This document shows, one piece after another, positions 8,626 through 16,377 of a DNA stretch of 64,000 nt. Positions within the stretch are counted from its first letter, which is position 1. Each line of letters starts with the position of its first letter. Location: assembly GCF_000425145.1 (NCBI RefSeq), contig NZ_AULF01000009.1:124001-188000 (forward strand), given 5' to 3'. Made by a program: the position numbers and the translations under genes. Source of the DNA: Pedobacter glucosidilyticus DSM 23534. Its GTDB lineage: Bacteria > Bacteroidota > Bacteroidia > Sphingobacteriales > Sphingobacteriaceae. The notes beneath the pieces are model-generated. The model made no database searches. It was not told the DNA's origin and worked only from the letters and a program-made list of their open reading frames with translations.

Positions 8626-10357
8626 CTATCATATCTTGAGGGATATTTTCTAAATCCAAAACCAAAAAACCATCTAAACTATCAGAGAATTTAGGGTCAA
8701 TATTAAAACAAATAATCTTAGCATTTAAGGCGATATATTGCCTTAGCAAAACAGGAATTTTAATATGATTGCTCTCTACTTCAGCAATTAAACTATCTAG
8801 GTTTTTAAGAGAGTTACTGTTAGCCGTTAGTATATCAGCATCAATTTTAGAAAAGTCTACCTTAAATTGTTTTCTAGGTTTAACCATTTGTGCCATTTCG
8901 TGGTCAAAATGATTACGGTAAATAAAATCCACAATCAAAGATTTAGAAAATTTACTAAAAGTATTACTGATGGATACAGGACCAATCAAATATTTATATC
9001 TAGGATTATCAATCAGAAATTTAAGAATCCCTTTCCACAGTAAAAACAGTGGTAAAGGTTTTTGTTGATATTCTTTTCTTATCCAAGAACGCCCAAGTTC
9101 TAAACTATTTCTTAAAACAACACTAAACTGAGACTTTATCTTAAACAATTCGGCAGTGTAAAAGCCTTTTTTGCCATAGCTGTAAAAAATTTCATCGCCT
9201 TTTCCAATTCTATATGCTCCAACAACCATTTTTTGCTCAGTATCCCAAATAAATAAATGGTTGTAATAAATATCATAACTATCTAAATCGATAGATTTAT
9301 TAGTGCCTTCTCCAACTTCCCTAAAAGTAATTTCTCTTAATCTTCCTATTTCTTTAATGATGTTAGGGATATTTTGAGTAGGGGTGATGTAAACCTCATA
9401 GTTTTTCTCTGTCCACACCAAACACTCACCACGCAAGTCCTCAATTTCTTTTTCCATCAAAGGTGTTTCAATAGGAGGAATAATATCTTGAGATTGCTTT
9501 AAAATTTTAAATAAATTAGCACTGCTAAAAATTTTTCGCTCGTTTTCTAATCCGGCACCTAAAGCATAAGTTTTGGCTCTTAAAAAAGCCAATAGAGCGC
9601 TGTTATTATCGTTATTAGGGATTTCTTCAAATTTTATAGGTTTCCCTATTCTTACATGGATGGTATGCCCCTTTTTATTAAACAATTCTGATGGTAGTTT
9701 AGCAGTTCTTAAAGCAGGGTGTATGAGTGATAATAAGTTAAATAACAAACCATTATTACCATGAAAATAAATAGGCACCACCGGAACTTTAGATTTAGAT
9801 ATCAATTTACCCACTACCAGATGCCACAGCTTATCTGTTACTTGCTGTTGTTCTAATTTAAAGGTAGATACCTCGCCAGCCGGAAAAATCCCAATAGGAG
9901 TACCGCCATTTAATAAGCCTAAAGTTGTTTTTATACCGCTAATACTGGATGAGTGATCTATATTTTCAAACGGATTTACAGCTACAAAAAAATCACTCAG
10001 GTTAGGTATTTTCTTCAATAAGAAATTTGCCATTACCTTGGCTTCTGGCCTTATGGTACAAAGTATTTTTATCAAAACCAAACCTTCTATGCCGCCATAA
10101 GGATGATTTGCTACACTTATAAAAGCACCATCAAGTGGGAGATTTTTTAAATCGCTTTCTTTAATCTCTACTTTAACACCTAAAAGTCTTAAAATTTCAT
10201 CTACAAAATCCACGCCCTCAAAATCGGCTGCTTTAGCAAATGTTTCGTTAATATCATTTATTTTCATGATTTCCATTAACAAGTAAGCCAATCCGGGCAT
10301 TCTAAGCTTGTTAATTTTAGTAGCTTTCGCAAATTCTTCTGTCGTAATTATTTTCAT
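8603..10357 (-). CDS. Two-domain acyltransferase, OlsF-like ornithine/amino-acid lipid synthase candidate
   Basis: The 584-residue protein joins two acyltransferase domains. The N-terminal half is a PlsC-type O-acyltransferase with NHPYGGIEG (His85) and IFPAGEVST (158-165). The C-terminal half, about residues 320-530, is the GNAT-like OlsB/hemolysin domain (RLREITFREVGEG, then LELGRSWIRKEYQ and LIGPVSIS). This order matches OlsF, known from Serratia and Flavobacterium as a single-protein synthase of ornithine lipids. There the C-terminal part N-acylates the amino acid and the N-terminal part adds the second acyl chain. The related glycine-lipid enzymes (GlsA/GlsB) of Bacteroides are an alternative, so the amino acid is uncertain. 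No signal peptide is present; it should act at the cytoplasmic membrane face. The gene stands alone and is divergent from the HhH gene. Confidence 0.8.
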   Translation of the reverse strand: MKIITTEEFAKATKINKLRMPGLAYLLMEIMKINDINETFAKAADFEGVDFVDEILRLLGVKVEIKESDLKNLPLDGAFISVANHPYGGIEGLVLIKILCTIRPEAKVMANFLLKKIPNLSDFFVAVNPFENIDHSSSISGIKTTLGLLNGGTPIGIFPAGEVSTFKLEQQQVTDKLWHLVVGKLISKSKVPVVPIYFHGNNGLLFNLLSLIHPALRTAKLPSELFNKKGHTIHVRIGKPIKFEEIPNNDNNSALLAFLRAKTYALGAGLENERKIFSSANLFKILKQSQDIIPPIETPLMEKEIEDLRGECLVWTEKNYEVYITPTQNIPNIIKEIGRLREITFREVGEGTNKSIDLDSYDIYYNHLFIWDTEQKMVVGAYRIGKGDEIFYSYGKKGFYTAELFKIKSQFSVVLRNSLELGRSWIRKEYQQKPLPLFLLWKGILKFLIDNPRYKYLIGPVSISNTFSKFSKSLIVDFIYRNHFDHEMAQMVKPRKQFKVDFSKIDADILTANSNSLKNLDSLIAEVESNHIKIPVLLRQYIALNAKIICFNIDPKFSDSLDGFLVLDLENIPQDMIEKLGKNL

Positions 10358-10469
10358 CAGAATTGGTCGGTTTTTTATGCAAATATCAACTCTTTTAATA
10401 GATATTAGCTAATTAAATTTTTATTGATAGTATTAAAAATAATTCTTTAATTTGATTTATTATCTACGT

Positions 10470-11348
10470 ATGAATCAAAAATTTAAAGAATACTTTAGTA
10501 TTTCTCGTCAGGAATACAGAGGTGTATTGGTGTTATTTATATTAATTGGGATACTTTTTAGCCCTTATGTTTATGAACGTTTCTTTTTCAAGCCTTTAGA
10601 AATAAAAATAGAAACCATTAAGCCCGCTTTAACCCAAATTGATAAATATAAAAATATAGGCGATGAAAATCATGAAGAAGAATTTCATAAACCTATTTTA
10701 TTTAAGTTTAACCCCAACCATTTACCAGTGGAGGATTGGATAAAGCTAGGGCTATCAGAAAAGCAGGCTCTTTCTATTAAAAAATATGAAGCCAAAGGAG
10801 GCAAGTTTTATAAGAAGGAGGATGTTAAAAAAATGTATGCTATTTCTCCTGCTATGTACCAACGGTTAGCACCTTATATAGACATACCAGAAAATAAAAA
10901 GGAGGCTTATACCACTTACGATAGGAAGGAGTCTTTCCCTAAAAAGGCTTTTGTTATGGTTGATGTAAATAATGCAGATTCATTACAGTTATTAAACATC
11001 AAAGGAATAGGCCCTGCATTTGCCTCAAGAATTATAAAATATAGAAATAGGTTAGGAGGTTTTATTAGAAAAGAGCAACTCATGGAAGTTTACGGATTAG
11101 ATTCTGTTAAATATGCTCAAATAGAAAATCAGATTTTGATAGATAAAGAGAAAATTACACCCCTCCATATCAATACAGCTGAATTTGCAGACATAAAGAG
11201 GTTTCCATATCTGTCTTATAAACAAATGAATGCTATTATCGCTTACCGTAAACAACATGGTGCTTATAAATCCATTACAGATTTAAGTAAAATCCACATC
11301 TTAAATCCCGAAATAATCAGTAAAATTGCTCCATATATCCAATTTTGA
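10470..11348 (+). CDS. Helix-hairpin-helix (ComEA-like) membrane-anchored DNA-binding protein
   Basis: The 292-residue protein has a transmembrane segment near the N-terminus (about residues 18-35). After it come three helix-hairpin-helix units: PNHLPVEDWIKLGLSEKQALSIKKY, then VDVNNADSLQLLNIKGIGPAFASRIIKYR, then INTAEFADIKRFPYLSYKQMNAIIAYR in the C-terminal part. The middle unit is the classical ComEA form (INxAxxxxLxxLPGIGxxxAxxIixyR). Such proteins bind DNA non-specifically outside the inner membrane and can take part in DNA uptake, but ComEA-like anchored proteins are widespread in Bacteroidota without proof of competence. A TTG at 10452 is possible, but the ATG at 10470 is preferred. Its stop overlaps the apt start (TGATG). 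Confidence 0.82.
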   Translation: MNQKFKEYFSISRQEYRGVLVLFILIGILFSPYVYERFFFKPLEIKIETIKPALTQIDKYKNIGDENHEEEFHKPILFKFNPNHLPVEDWIKLGLSEKQALSIKKYEAKGGKFYKKEDVKKMYAISPAMYQRLAPYIDIPENKKEAYTTYDRKESFPKKAFVMVDVNNADSLQLLNIKGIGPAFASRIIKYRNRLGGFIRKEQLMEVYGLDSVKYAQIENQILIDKEKITPLHINTAEFADIKRFPYLSYKQMNAIIAYRKQHGAYKSITDLSKIHILNPEIISKIAPYIQF

Positions 11349-11875
11349 TGATTGAACAAAAAATAAAGGAAGCCGTAAGAGATGTTATGGATTTTCCGAA
11401 GCCAGGTATTGTTTTCAAAGACATTACACCTATTCTAAAAAATCAAGAATTATGTACTCAAATTATTGATTCTTTTGTAATACAATTAAAGGAGTTAGAC
11501 TTTGATGCTATAGCAGGTATAGAAAGCAGAGGCTTTTTATTTGGATTGATGTTAGCCAATAGGTTAAATAAGCCTTTTATTCCAATTAGAAAAGCAGGTA
11601 AATTACCTTATAAAACCGTAAAACAAAGCTATAATCTAGAATACGGCTCTGCTACTATAGAAATGCATGAAGATGCTTTTGAACCAGGAACCAAAATCTT
11701 AATTCATGATGATTTATTAGCTACCGGAGGAACTGTTGAAGCTACATCTTTGTTGATACAAAAAATGAAAGGCAAGATAGCAGGCTTTTCTTTTATCATT
11801 AGCCTAGATTTTTTAAAGGGTAAGGATTTAATTAAGCCTTATGCTGATAAAGTTGTGGCTTTGGCAGAGTATTGA
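11348..11875 (+). CDS. apt: Adenine phosphoribosyltransferase
   Basis: Apt salvages adenine by joining it to PRPP to give AMP. The 175-residue protein has the family N-terminus (IREIPDFPKPGI-like: VRDVMDFPKPGIVFKDITPI), the flexible-loop region GIESRGFLFG, and the PRPP-binding loop ILIHDDLLATGGTVEA near residues 117-132. The length is typical. The ATG at 11348 overlaps the stop codon of the preceding gene (TGATG), indicating translational coupling. The in-frame TTG one codon earlier is less likely. Confidence 0.95.
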   Translation: MIEQKIKEAVRDVMDFPKPGIVFKDITPILKNQELCTQIIDSFVIQLKELDFDAIAGIESRGFLFGLMLANRLNKPFIPIRKAGKLPYKTVKQSYNLEYGSATIEMHEDAFEPGTKILIHDDLLATGGTVEATSLLIQKMKGKIAGFSFIISLDFLKGKDLIKPYADKVVALAEY

Positions 11876-11901
11876 TTAAAAAGTTTAATTAAAATCTAAA
11901 T

Positions 11902-12426
11902 ATGAAAAACAGCTTACTATTATTACTGTTATTTGGTGCTGCACTCACCAACGCCCAAGACCTTCATAGAAAAGGCTTTTTTAACAAAACTAAATTAGGT
12001 GTAGCCATACGAATGAATACATCTCCATCTTATTCTGGTATTAGGGATGCAGGAAACGGTACAGAAATTACCACCATAAATGGTTGGCATATCAATAAGC
12101 ATGTTTCATTAGGTTTAGGGTTAAGTACATCTTCTTACATCAATCCAACTTTAACTTCTTACCCTGTATTTGCAAATGCACATTACTATTTTAAAGAAAG
12201 CTTTAAAACGCCTTACACTTTTACAAATTTAGGCTATGGCATTACATCTAACAGATATGATGGAGGCTTACTATATGAGATAGGTGCAGGCTACAATCTT
12301 AAATTAGGCAAGAAAACAGCCCTAACACCAGAAATATCTTATAAATATCAAGATTTTAGATATAAAATATCTGATGATAAAATAGCTTTAAGTTCTATAG
12401 CATTAGGTATAGGCATTCTTTTTTAA
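11902..12426 (+). CDS. Secreted hypothetical protein, possible small beta-barrel
   Basis: I do not recognise this 174-residue protein. It starts with a clear signal peptide (hydrophobic LLLLLLFGAALTNA, cleavage probably after residue 18). Its mature part alternates short amphipathic strands with Gly/Asn turns: VSLGLGLSTSS, AHYYFKESF, LLYEIGAGYNLKLG, SIALGIGILF. The last strand ends in Phe. This pattern fits a small outer-membrane beta-barrel or lipid-binding barrel. It follows apt by 26 bases and may be co-transcribed with it. Confidence 0.65.
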   Translation: MKNSLLLLLLFGAALTNAQDLHRKGFFNKTKLGVAIRMNTSPSYSGIRDAGNGTEITTINGWHINKHVSLGLGLSTSSYINPTLTSYPVFANAHYYFKESFKTPYTFTNLGYGITSNRYDGGLLYEIGAGYNLKLGKKTALTPEISYKYQDFRYKISDDKIALSSIALGIGILF

Positions 12427-12480
12427 CTTTTTGATGTACAGCCTTTTACTTTTAAATAAATATTAATTAATAATACAACT

Positions 12481-12624
12481 CTGAAAAACATCACAAAAAG
12501 AGATTTAAAATCCTTTTTATTAAGCTTTGCAATAATGTTTTTAATTGAGCTAATTTTAAATTGGAGTGATTTTGAACGAGGTTATCAAGATGGTAAACCT
12601 TATCCTAAAGAGATTGATAAATAG
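12481..12624 (+). CDS. Small single-pass membrane protein with apparent CTG start
   Basis: A 47-codon frame runs from CTG (12481) to TAG (12622-12624). It encodes a basic N-terminus (KNITKRDLK), a hydrophobic helix of about 17 residues (SFLLSFAIMFLIELILN) and a polar tail (ERGYQDGKPYPKEIDK). The layout, codon use and composition look protein-like rather than random. No ATG, GTG or TTG lies upstream in frame before the preceding gene that would give a sensible start, so CTG is the best candidate, though a CTG start is rare. I do not recognise the family. It lies between a secreted-protein gene and the rpsU promoter. Confidence 0.5.
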   Translation: MKNITKRDLKSFLLSFAIMFLIELILNWSDFERGYQDGKPYPKEIDK

Positions 12625-12648
12625 CTTATTAAATAAATCTTTCAAAAC

Positions 12649-12679
12649 TTGCAAAATACAATCTCACTCATTACCTTTG
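12649..12679 (+). promoter_or_regulatory. Bacteroidota-type promoter of rpsU
   Basis: TTG at 12649-12651 is followed after 20 bases by TACCTTTG (12672-12679). This is an exact match to the TAnnTTTG -7 element of the main Bacteroidota sigma factor with a correct -33 partner. Transcription should start near 12683, giving a leader of about 36 bases. Confidence 0.75.
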
Positions 12680-12718
12680 CAATCCATTAAAAATGAATAG
12701 AAGGGTGGTATTTAAAAA

Positions 12719-12907
12719 ATGATTATTATCAACGTAAAAGACGGAGAATCAATTGATAGAGCTTTAAAGCGCTTCAAAAAGAAATTCGAAAAAACAGGTG
12801 TTTTAAGAGAGCTTCGTAGTCGCCAGGCTTATGAAAAGAAGTCTGTTGCCCGTAGAATGGAAGTTAAACACGCTATTTACAAACAAGGCTTAAACTTAGA
12901 ATCTTAA
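12719..12907 (+). CDS. rpsU: 30S ribosomal protein bS21
   Basis: bS21 is a small basic protein at the 3' end of 16S rRNA in the 30S platform. The 62-residue sequence has the family pattern (VKDGESIDRALKRFKKKFEKTG, then RRMEVKHAIYKQ). Tyr54 is present; in Flavobacterium ribosomes bS21 with such a tyrosine helps bury the anti-Shine-Dalgarno sequence, explaining why this phylum rarely uses Shine-Dalgarno signals. The leader carries AGGGTGG (12702-12708), about ten bases before the ATG, a weak SD-like stretch. rpsU of related bacteria has been reported to keep an SD as an autoregulatory device, which may apply here. It has its own promoter and a terminator. Confidence 0.95.
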   Translation: MIIINVKDGESIDRALKRFKKKFEKTGVLRELRSRQAYEKKSVARRMEVKHAIYKQGLNLES

Positions 12908-12944
12908 TAAATAACAATTTATTAAATAGATTTTTACATTATAT

Positions 12945-12989
12945 AAAAACTATTTGTATATTCAATTTCGGATAAACAAATAGTTTTTT
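12945..12989 (+). terminator. Terminator after rpsU, abutting the xer start codon
   Basis: AAAAACTATTTGT (12945-12957) pairs with ACAAATAGTTTTT (12976-12988) around an 18-base loop, and the second arm ends in a T run. The xer ATG begins at 12990, directly after the T run, so the hairpin could also shape xer expression. Confidence 0.75.
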
Positions 12990-13871
12990 ATGTTTTTAGA
13001 GCGTTTTTTTAATTATCTACAGTACGAAAAAAGGTATTCCAAGCATACCTTAACTGCTTATAAAAACGATTTACTACAATTTGAAAATTTCCTTAAAGAA
13101 TTTGAATCAGATATTCTAACTGTTAATCATCAACAAATAAGAAATTGGATGATTACTTTACTAGATGATGGCATAGAGGCTAGATCTGTAAATAGAAAAA
13201 TATCTACACTAAGAGCTTTTTATAAATTCCTAGTAAAAGAGGAGGTGCTATCCATCAATCCTGTATTAAAAATACAGACACCTAAGGTTGCAAAAAAATT
13301 ACCGGTTTTTGTAGAAGAGTCCAAGCTTATCGCTTTATTAGATAGCACCAGTGCTTTTGAAGATAGCTTTACAGGTGTTAGAGATAAATTGATATTAGAG
13401 CTATTATTTGGTACGGGCATGCGATTAAGCGAGCTTTTAGGTTTAACCATTGCTTCAATAGATTTAAACCATCAAACCATAAAAGTTCTGGGTAAAAGAA
13501 ACAAAGAAAGAATTATTCCTATCCACCATTCTCTGGTAAATCAAATAAAAAGTTATTTAACAGAAAGATTAGCTATCGTTGCGGATACAAATACAACATC
13601 CTTCATCGTTACAGAAAAAGGAGAACAAGCTTATGCAAAACTAATTTATAGAGTTGTGCAGCGTTATTTAAGTTTAGTAACTACACAAGATAAAAAAAGT
13701 CCACACCTGTTAAGGCATAGTTATGCAACATCGTTATTAAACCATGGGGCAGATATCAACGCCATCAAAGAGTTGTTAGGGCATGCAAGTTTAGCTGCTA
13801 CACAAGTTTACACGCACAATTCTATAGAGAGAATTAAAACAATTTATAAACAAGCCCATCCAAAGGCTTAA
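12990..13871 (+). CDS. xerC: Tyrosine recombinase XerC/XerD-type
   Basis: The 293-residue protein has an N-terminal SAM-like core-binding domain (about 1-90) and the catalytic domain with all active residues visible: Arg145 (GTGMRLSE), Lys169 (VLGKR), His239 and Arg242 (HLLRHSYAT), His265 (LGHASL) and nucleophile Tyr274 (QVYTH). The length and lack of extra domains fit the housekeeping Xer enzymes that resolve chromosome dimers at dif, not a phage integrase. The place between rpsU and hpf, next to the translation cluster, is a stable chromosomal setting. Whether it is the XerC or XerD orthologue cannot be decided from sequence alone. hpf begins 14 bases after its stop. Confidence 0.9.
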   Translation: MFLERFFNYLQYEKRYSKHTLTAYKNDLLQFENFLKEFESDILTVNHQQIRNWMITLLDDGIEARSVNRKISTLRAFYKFLVKEEVLSINPVLKIQTPKVAKKLPVFVEESKLIALLDSTSAFEDSFTGVRDKLILELLFGTGMRLSELLGLTIASIDLNHQTIKVLGKRNKERIIPIHHSLVNQIKSYLTERLAIVADTNTTSFIVTEKGEQAYAKLIYRVVQRYLSLVTTQDKKSPHLLRHSYATSLLNHGADINAIKELLGHASLAATQVYTHNSIERIKTIYKQAHPKA

Positions 13872-13875
13872 AAAC

Positions 13876-13882
13876 AGGAGGT
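13876..13882 (+). promoter_or_regulatory. Perfect Shine-Dalgarno sequence of hpf
   Basis: AGGAGGT lies three bases before the ATG at 13886. Almost all other starts in the window lack such a signal, so it stands out. The spacing is shorter than usual for strong initiation. Confidence 0.7.
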
Positions 13883-13885
13883 AAA

Positions 13886-14224
13886 ATGAAAATCGGAGTT
13901 CAATCCATCCACTTCAATGCCGACAAAGATTTATTGGCATTCATTCAAAAAAAAGCAAACAAATTAGATTTGTTTTTTGACCAGATTATTGGCGGAGATG
14001 TTTATTTAAAATTAGATAATGTCTCTGATGAAGCTAATAAAATCACGGAAATTAAGTTAATGATACCAGGTAATACCTTATTTGCAAAAGAACAATGTAA
14101 AAGCTTTGAAGAAGCAACAGACTTAGCCATAGAATCTTTAAGAAAACAAATAAATAAACATAAAGAGAAAATTAAAGCTCATGAGAGTAATCATAAGCAA
14201 ATTATTTCTCAAGCTATAAACTAG
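13886..14224 (+). CDS. hpf: Ribosome hibernation-promoting factor (short form)
   Basis: This 112-residue protein belongs to the HPF/RaiA family (MKIGVQSIHFNADKDLLAFIQKK, IKLMIPGNTLFAKEQCKSFEEATDLAIESLRKQI), which binds the 30S decoding centre in starved cells and shuts down translation. It has only the N-terminal ribosome-binding domain and a short Lys-rich tail, so it is the short type. The gene is preceded by a perfect Shine-Dalgarno sequence, unusual here, and follows xer closely. Translation may therefore respond to how well the ribosome's anti-SD is exposed; this is inference. A strong terminator follows. Confidence 0.93.
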   Translation: MKIGVQSIHFNADKDLLAFIQKKANKLDLFFDQIIGGDVYLKLDNVSDEANKITEIKLMIPGNTLFAKEQCKSFEEATDLAIESLRKQINKHKEKIKAHESNHKQIISQAIN

Positions 14225-14261
14225 CTATATAATTCATTATCAACAGCCTTGAAACGGCCTT

Positions 14262-14295
14262 AATCGATGATTGTAAAAATCATCGATTTTTTTTT
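14262..14295 (+). terminator. Strong terminator after hpf
   Basis: A perfect 11-bp stem, AATCGATGATT (14262-14272) and AATCATCGATT (14278-14288), with a five-base loop runs into a tract of nine T. It insulates the tRNA promoter downstream. Confidence 0.92.
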
Positions 14296-14304
14296 AAAAA
14301 AAAT

Positions 14305-14334
14305 TTTGTTCGAATAGTAATTTTTGTACTTTTG
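14305..14334 (+). promoter_or_regulatory. Promoter of the tRNA-tuf cluster
   Basis: TTTG at 14305-14308 is followed after 18 bases by TACTTTTG (14327-14334), an exact TAnnTTTG element. Transcription should start near 14338, about 57 bases before tRNA-Thr. The leader contains AAAGTTCTTTAAATT (14371-14385), similar to sequences in stable-RNA leaders of this phylum. Confidence 0.8.
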
Positions 14335-14394
14335 CAGTCCCTCAAGCACAGGTCTTCTGGGATAAAAAAAGAAAGTTCTTTAAATTTAATAAAA

Positions 14395-14467
<73 letters not shown>

Positions 14468-14476
14468 CAAGAGTGC

Positions 14477-14556
14477 GGGGGTATCGCATAGCGGCAATTG
14501 CGGCGGACTGTAAATCCGCTCCTTCGGGTTCAGTGGTTCGAGTCCACTTACCCCCA
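14477..14556 (+). tRNA. tRNA-Tyr (anticodon GUA)
   Basis: The acceptor stem GGGGGTA/TACCCCC, the anticodon loop CTGTAAA in stem GCGGA/TCCGC, a long variable arm and the T-stem AGTGG/CCACT give a class II tRNA of 80 bases with anticodon GTA. CCA is not encoded. Confidence 0.95.
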
Positions 14557-14566
14557 CAATTAACAT

Positions 14567-14639
14567 GCGGAAGTAGCTCAGTTGGTAGAGCGATAGCCTT
14601 CCAAGCTATAGGTCGCGAGTTCGAACCTCGTCTTCCGCT
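14567..14639 (+). tRNA. tRNA-Gly (anticodon UCC)
   Basis: The acceptor GCGGAAG/CTTCCGC, D-arm AGCTCAGTTGGTAGAGC, and anticodon stem ATAGC/GCTAT with loop CTTCCAA (TCC) form a standard 73-base cloverleaf. CCA is not encoded. Confidence 0.95.
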
Positions 14640-14658
14640 CACTTATTAAAAATAATAT

Positions 14659-14693
14659 AGCCGCCTGTTTTAAAATTAGGCAGGGCTTTTTTT
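14659..14693 (+). terminator. Terminator-like hairpin inside the tRNA cluster
   Basis: AGCCGCCT (14659-14666) pairs with AGGC and GGCT (14678-14687) with a two-base bulge, followed by seven T. It may partly separate the Thr-Tyr-Gly tRNAs from tRNA-Thr(GGU)-tuf, although tuf must then be reached by readthrough or from another promoter. Confidence 0.55.
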
Positions 14694-14701
14694 GTTTAAA
14701 A

Positions 14702-14773
<72 letters not shown>

Positions 14774-14836
14774 CGATAAGATAGAGATTAAAAAAATTAA
14801 AGTATATAAAATTAACCTACTAATAAGTACAAAATC

Positions 14837-16024
14837 ATGGCAAAAGAAAAATTTGACCGTAGTAAACCACACTTAAACATCGGTACAATCGGTCACGTTG
14901 ACCACGGTAAAACTACATTAACCGCAGCTATCACTAAAGTATTAGCTGATGCAGGTTTATCTGAAGCTCGTTCATTTGATTCAATTGACTCAGCTCCTGA
15001 AGAAAAAGAAAGAGGTATCACTATCAATACAGCACACGTAGAGTATTCTACTGCTAACCGTCACTATGCACACGTTGACTGTCCGGGTCACGCGGATTAT
15101 GTGAAAAACATGGTTACTGGTGCTGCTCAGATGGATGGTGCTATCCTTGTTGTTGCTTCAACAGATGGTCCAATGCCTCAAACTCGTGAGCACATTCTAT
15201 TAGCTCGTCAGGTTGGTGTACCAGCTCTTGTTGTTTTCATGAACAAAGTAGATATGGTTGACGATCCAGAGTTATTAGAGCTTGTTGAAATGGAAATCCG
15301 TGAGTTATTATCTTTCTATGATTTCCCTGGTGATGACATTCCTGTAATCCAAGGTTCTGCTTTAGGTGGGTTAAATGGTGATGCTAAATGGGTTGGTAAA
15401 ATCATGGAGTTAATGGATGCTGTAGATAACTTCATTCCAATTCCACCAAGATTAACAGATCTTCCTTTCTTAATGCCTGTTGAGGACGTATTCTCAATCA
15501 CTGGTCGTGGTACTGTTGCAACTGGTCGTATAGAAAGAGGTGTTATTAACTCTGGCGAGCAAGTGGATATCTTAGGTATGGGTGCTGAGAACTTAAAATC
15601 TACAGTTACTGGTGTTGAGATGTTCCGTAAGATATTAGATAGAGGTGAAGCTGGTGATAACGTAGGTTTATTATTGCGTGGTATTGAGAAAACTGATATC
15701 CGTCGTGGTATGGTTATCTGTAAGCCAGGTTCAGTAACTCCTCACACAGATTTCAAAGCTGAGGTTTACGTATTATCAAAAGCAGAAGGTGGACGTCATA
15801 CTCCATTCTTTAACAAATACCGTCCTCAATTCTATTTCCGTACAACAGACGTAACTGGTGAAATCACTTTACAAGAAGGTGTAGAAATGGTTATGCCTGG
15901 TGATAACGTAACAATCAATGTTAAATTGATTAACGCAATCGCAATGGAAAAAGGTCTACGTTTCGCTATCCGTGAAGGTGGTAGAACAGTAGGTGCTGGT
16001 CAGGTAACTGAAATTGTAGCTTAA
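14837..16024 (+). CDS. tuf: Elongation factor Tu
   Basis: EF-Tu delivers aminoacyl-tRNA to the ribosome. The 395-residue protein has G1 GHVDHGKT, switch I ending in [13 protein letters not shown]3 [13 protein letters not shown]4 NKVD and G5 SALGG. The beta-barrel domains 2 and 3 follow ([21 protein letters not shown]; then TDVTGEI...MPGDNVTI). Codon use is strongly biased towards the codons of highly expressed genes compared with neighbours. A strong terminator follows, so secE and nusG depend on readthrough or a separate promoter. Confidence 0.98.
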   Translation: MAKEKFDRSKPHLNIGTIGHVDHGKTTLTAAITKVLADAGLSEARSFDSIDSAPEEKERGITINTAHVEYSTANRHYAHVDCPGHADYVKNMVTGAAQMDGAILVVASTDGPMPQTREHILLARQVGVPALVVFMNKVDMVDDPELLELVEMEIRELLSFYDFPGDDIPVIQGSALGGLNGDAKWVGKIMELMDAVDNFIPIPPRLTDLPFLMPVEDVFSITGRGTVATGRIERGVINSGEQVDILGMGAENLKSTVTGVEMFRKILDRGEAGDNVGLLLRGIEKTDIRRGMVICKPGSVTPHTDFKAEVYVLSKAEGGRHTPFFNKYRPQFYFRTTDVTGEITLQEGVEMVMPGDNVTINVKLINAIAMEKGLRFAIREGGRTVGAGQVTEIVA

Positions 16025-16045
16025 TTTTAAGCATCATAAATATTT

Positions 16046-16080
16046 GAAAGCTAAGGTATTTAATGCCTTAGCTTTCTTTA
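16046..16080 (+). terminator. Terminator after tuf
   Basis: A perfect 11-bp stem GAAAGCTAAGG (16046-16056) and CCTTAGCTTTC (16066-16076) around a nine-base loop. The T run after it is short and interrupted (TTTA), so termination could be partial, allowing readthrough into tRNA-Trp and secE. Confidence 0.75.
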
Positions 16081-16086
16081 ACAAAA

Positions 16087-16157
16087 ACGGGAATAGTTCA
16101 ACGGTAGAATAGAGGTCTCCAAAACCTTTGATCAGGGTTCGAATCCTTGTTCCCGTG
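16087..16157 (+). tRNA. tRNA-Trp (anticodon CCA)
   Basis: The acceptor ACGGGAA/TTCCCGT, D-arm GTTCAACGGTAGAAT, anticodon stem GAGGT/ACCTT with loop CTCCAAA, and T-arm CAGGGTTCGAATCCTTG form a 71-base cloverleaf. It precedes secE by 14 bases, the conserved tuf-tRNA-Trp-secE order. The end could be shifted by one base. Confidence 0.93.
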
Positions 16158-16171
16158 CTAAAGCAATACAA

Positions 16172-16366
16172 ATGGCTAATTTTGCAGAATATATTAAAGA
16201 ATCTTACACAGAGCTTACTGAAAAAGTAACTTGGCCAACTTGGGGTGAATTGCAGAATAGTGCTATCATAACCTTAGTGGCTTCTCTTATCATTGCATTA
16301 ATCATATTTGCAATGGATGAGTCTGCAGGTAATCTGATTAAATTAATTTATAAGTCATTCGTATAA
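16172..16366 (+). CDS. secE: Preprotein translocase subunit SecE
   Basis: SecE clamps SecY in the inner-membrane translocon. This 64-residue short form has the amphipathic surface helix (FAEYIKESYTELTEKVTWPTWGEL, with the conserved V-T-W-P) and a single transmembrane helix, about residues 29-47. It sits between tRNA-Trp and nusG, its standard place. Confidence 0.95.
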   Translation: MANFAEYIKESYTELTEKVTWPTWGELQNSAIITLVASLIIALIIFAMDESAGNLIKLIYKSFV

Positions 16367-16377
16367 TATAATTAAAG

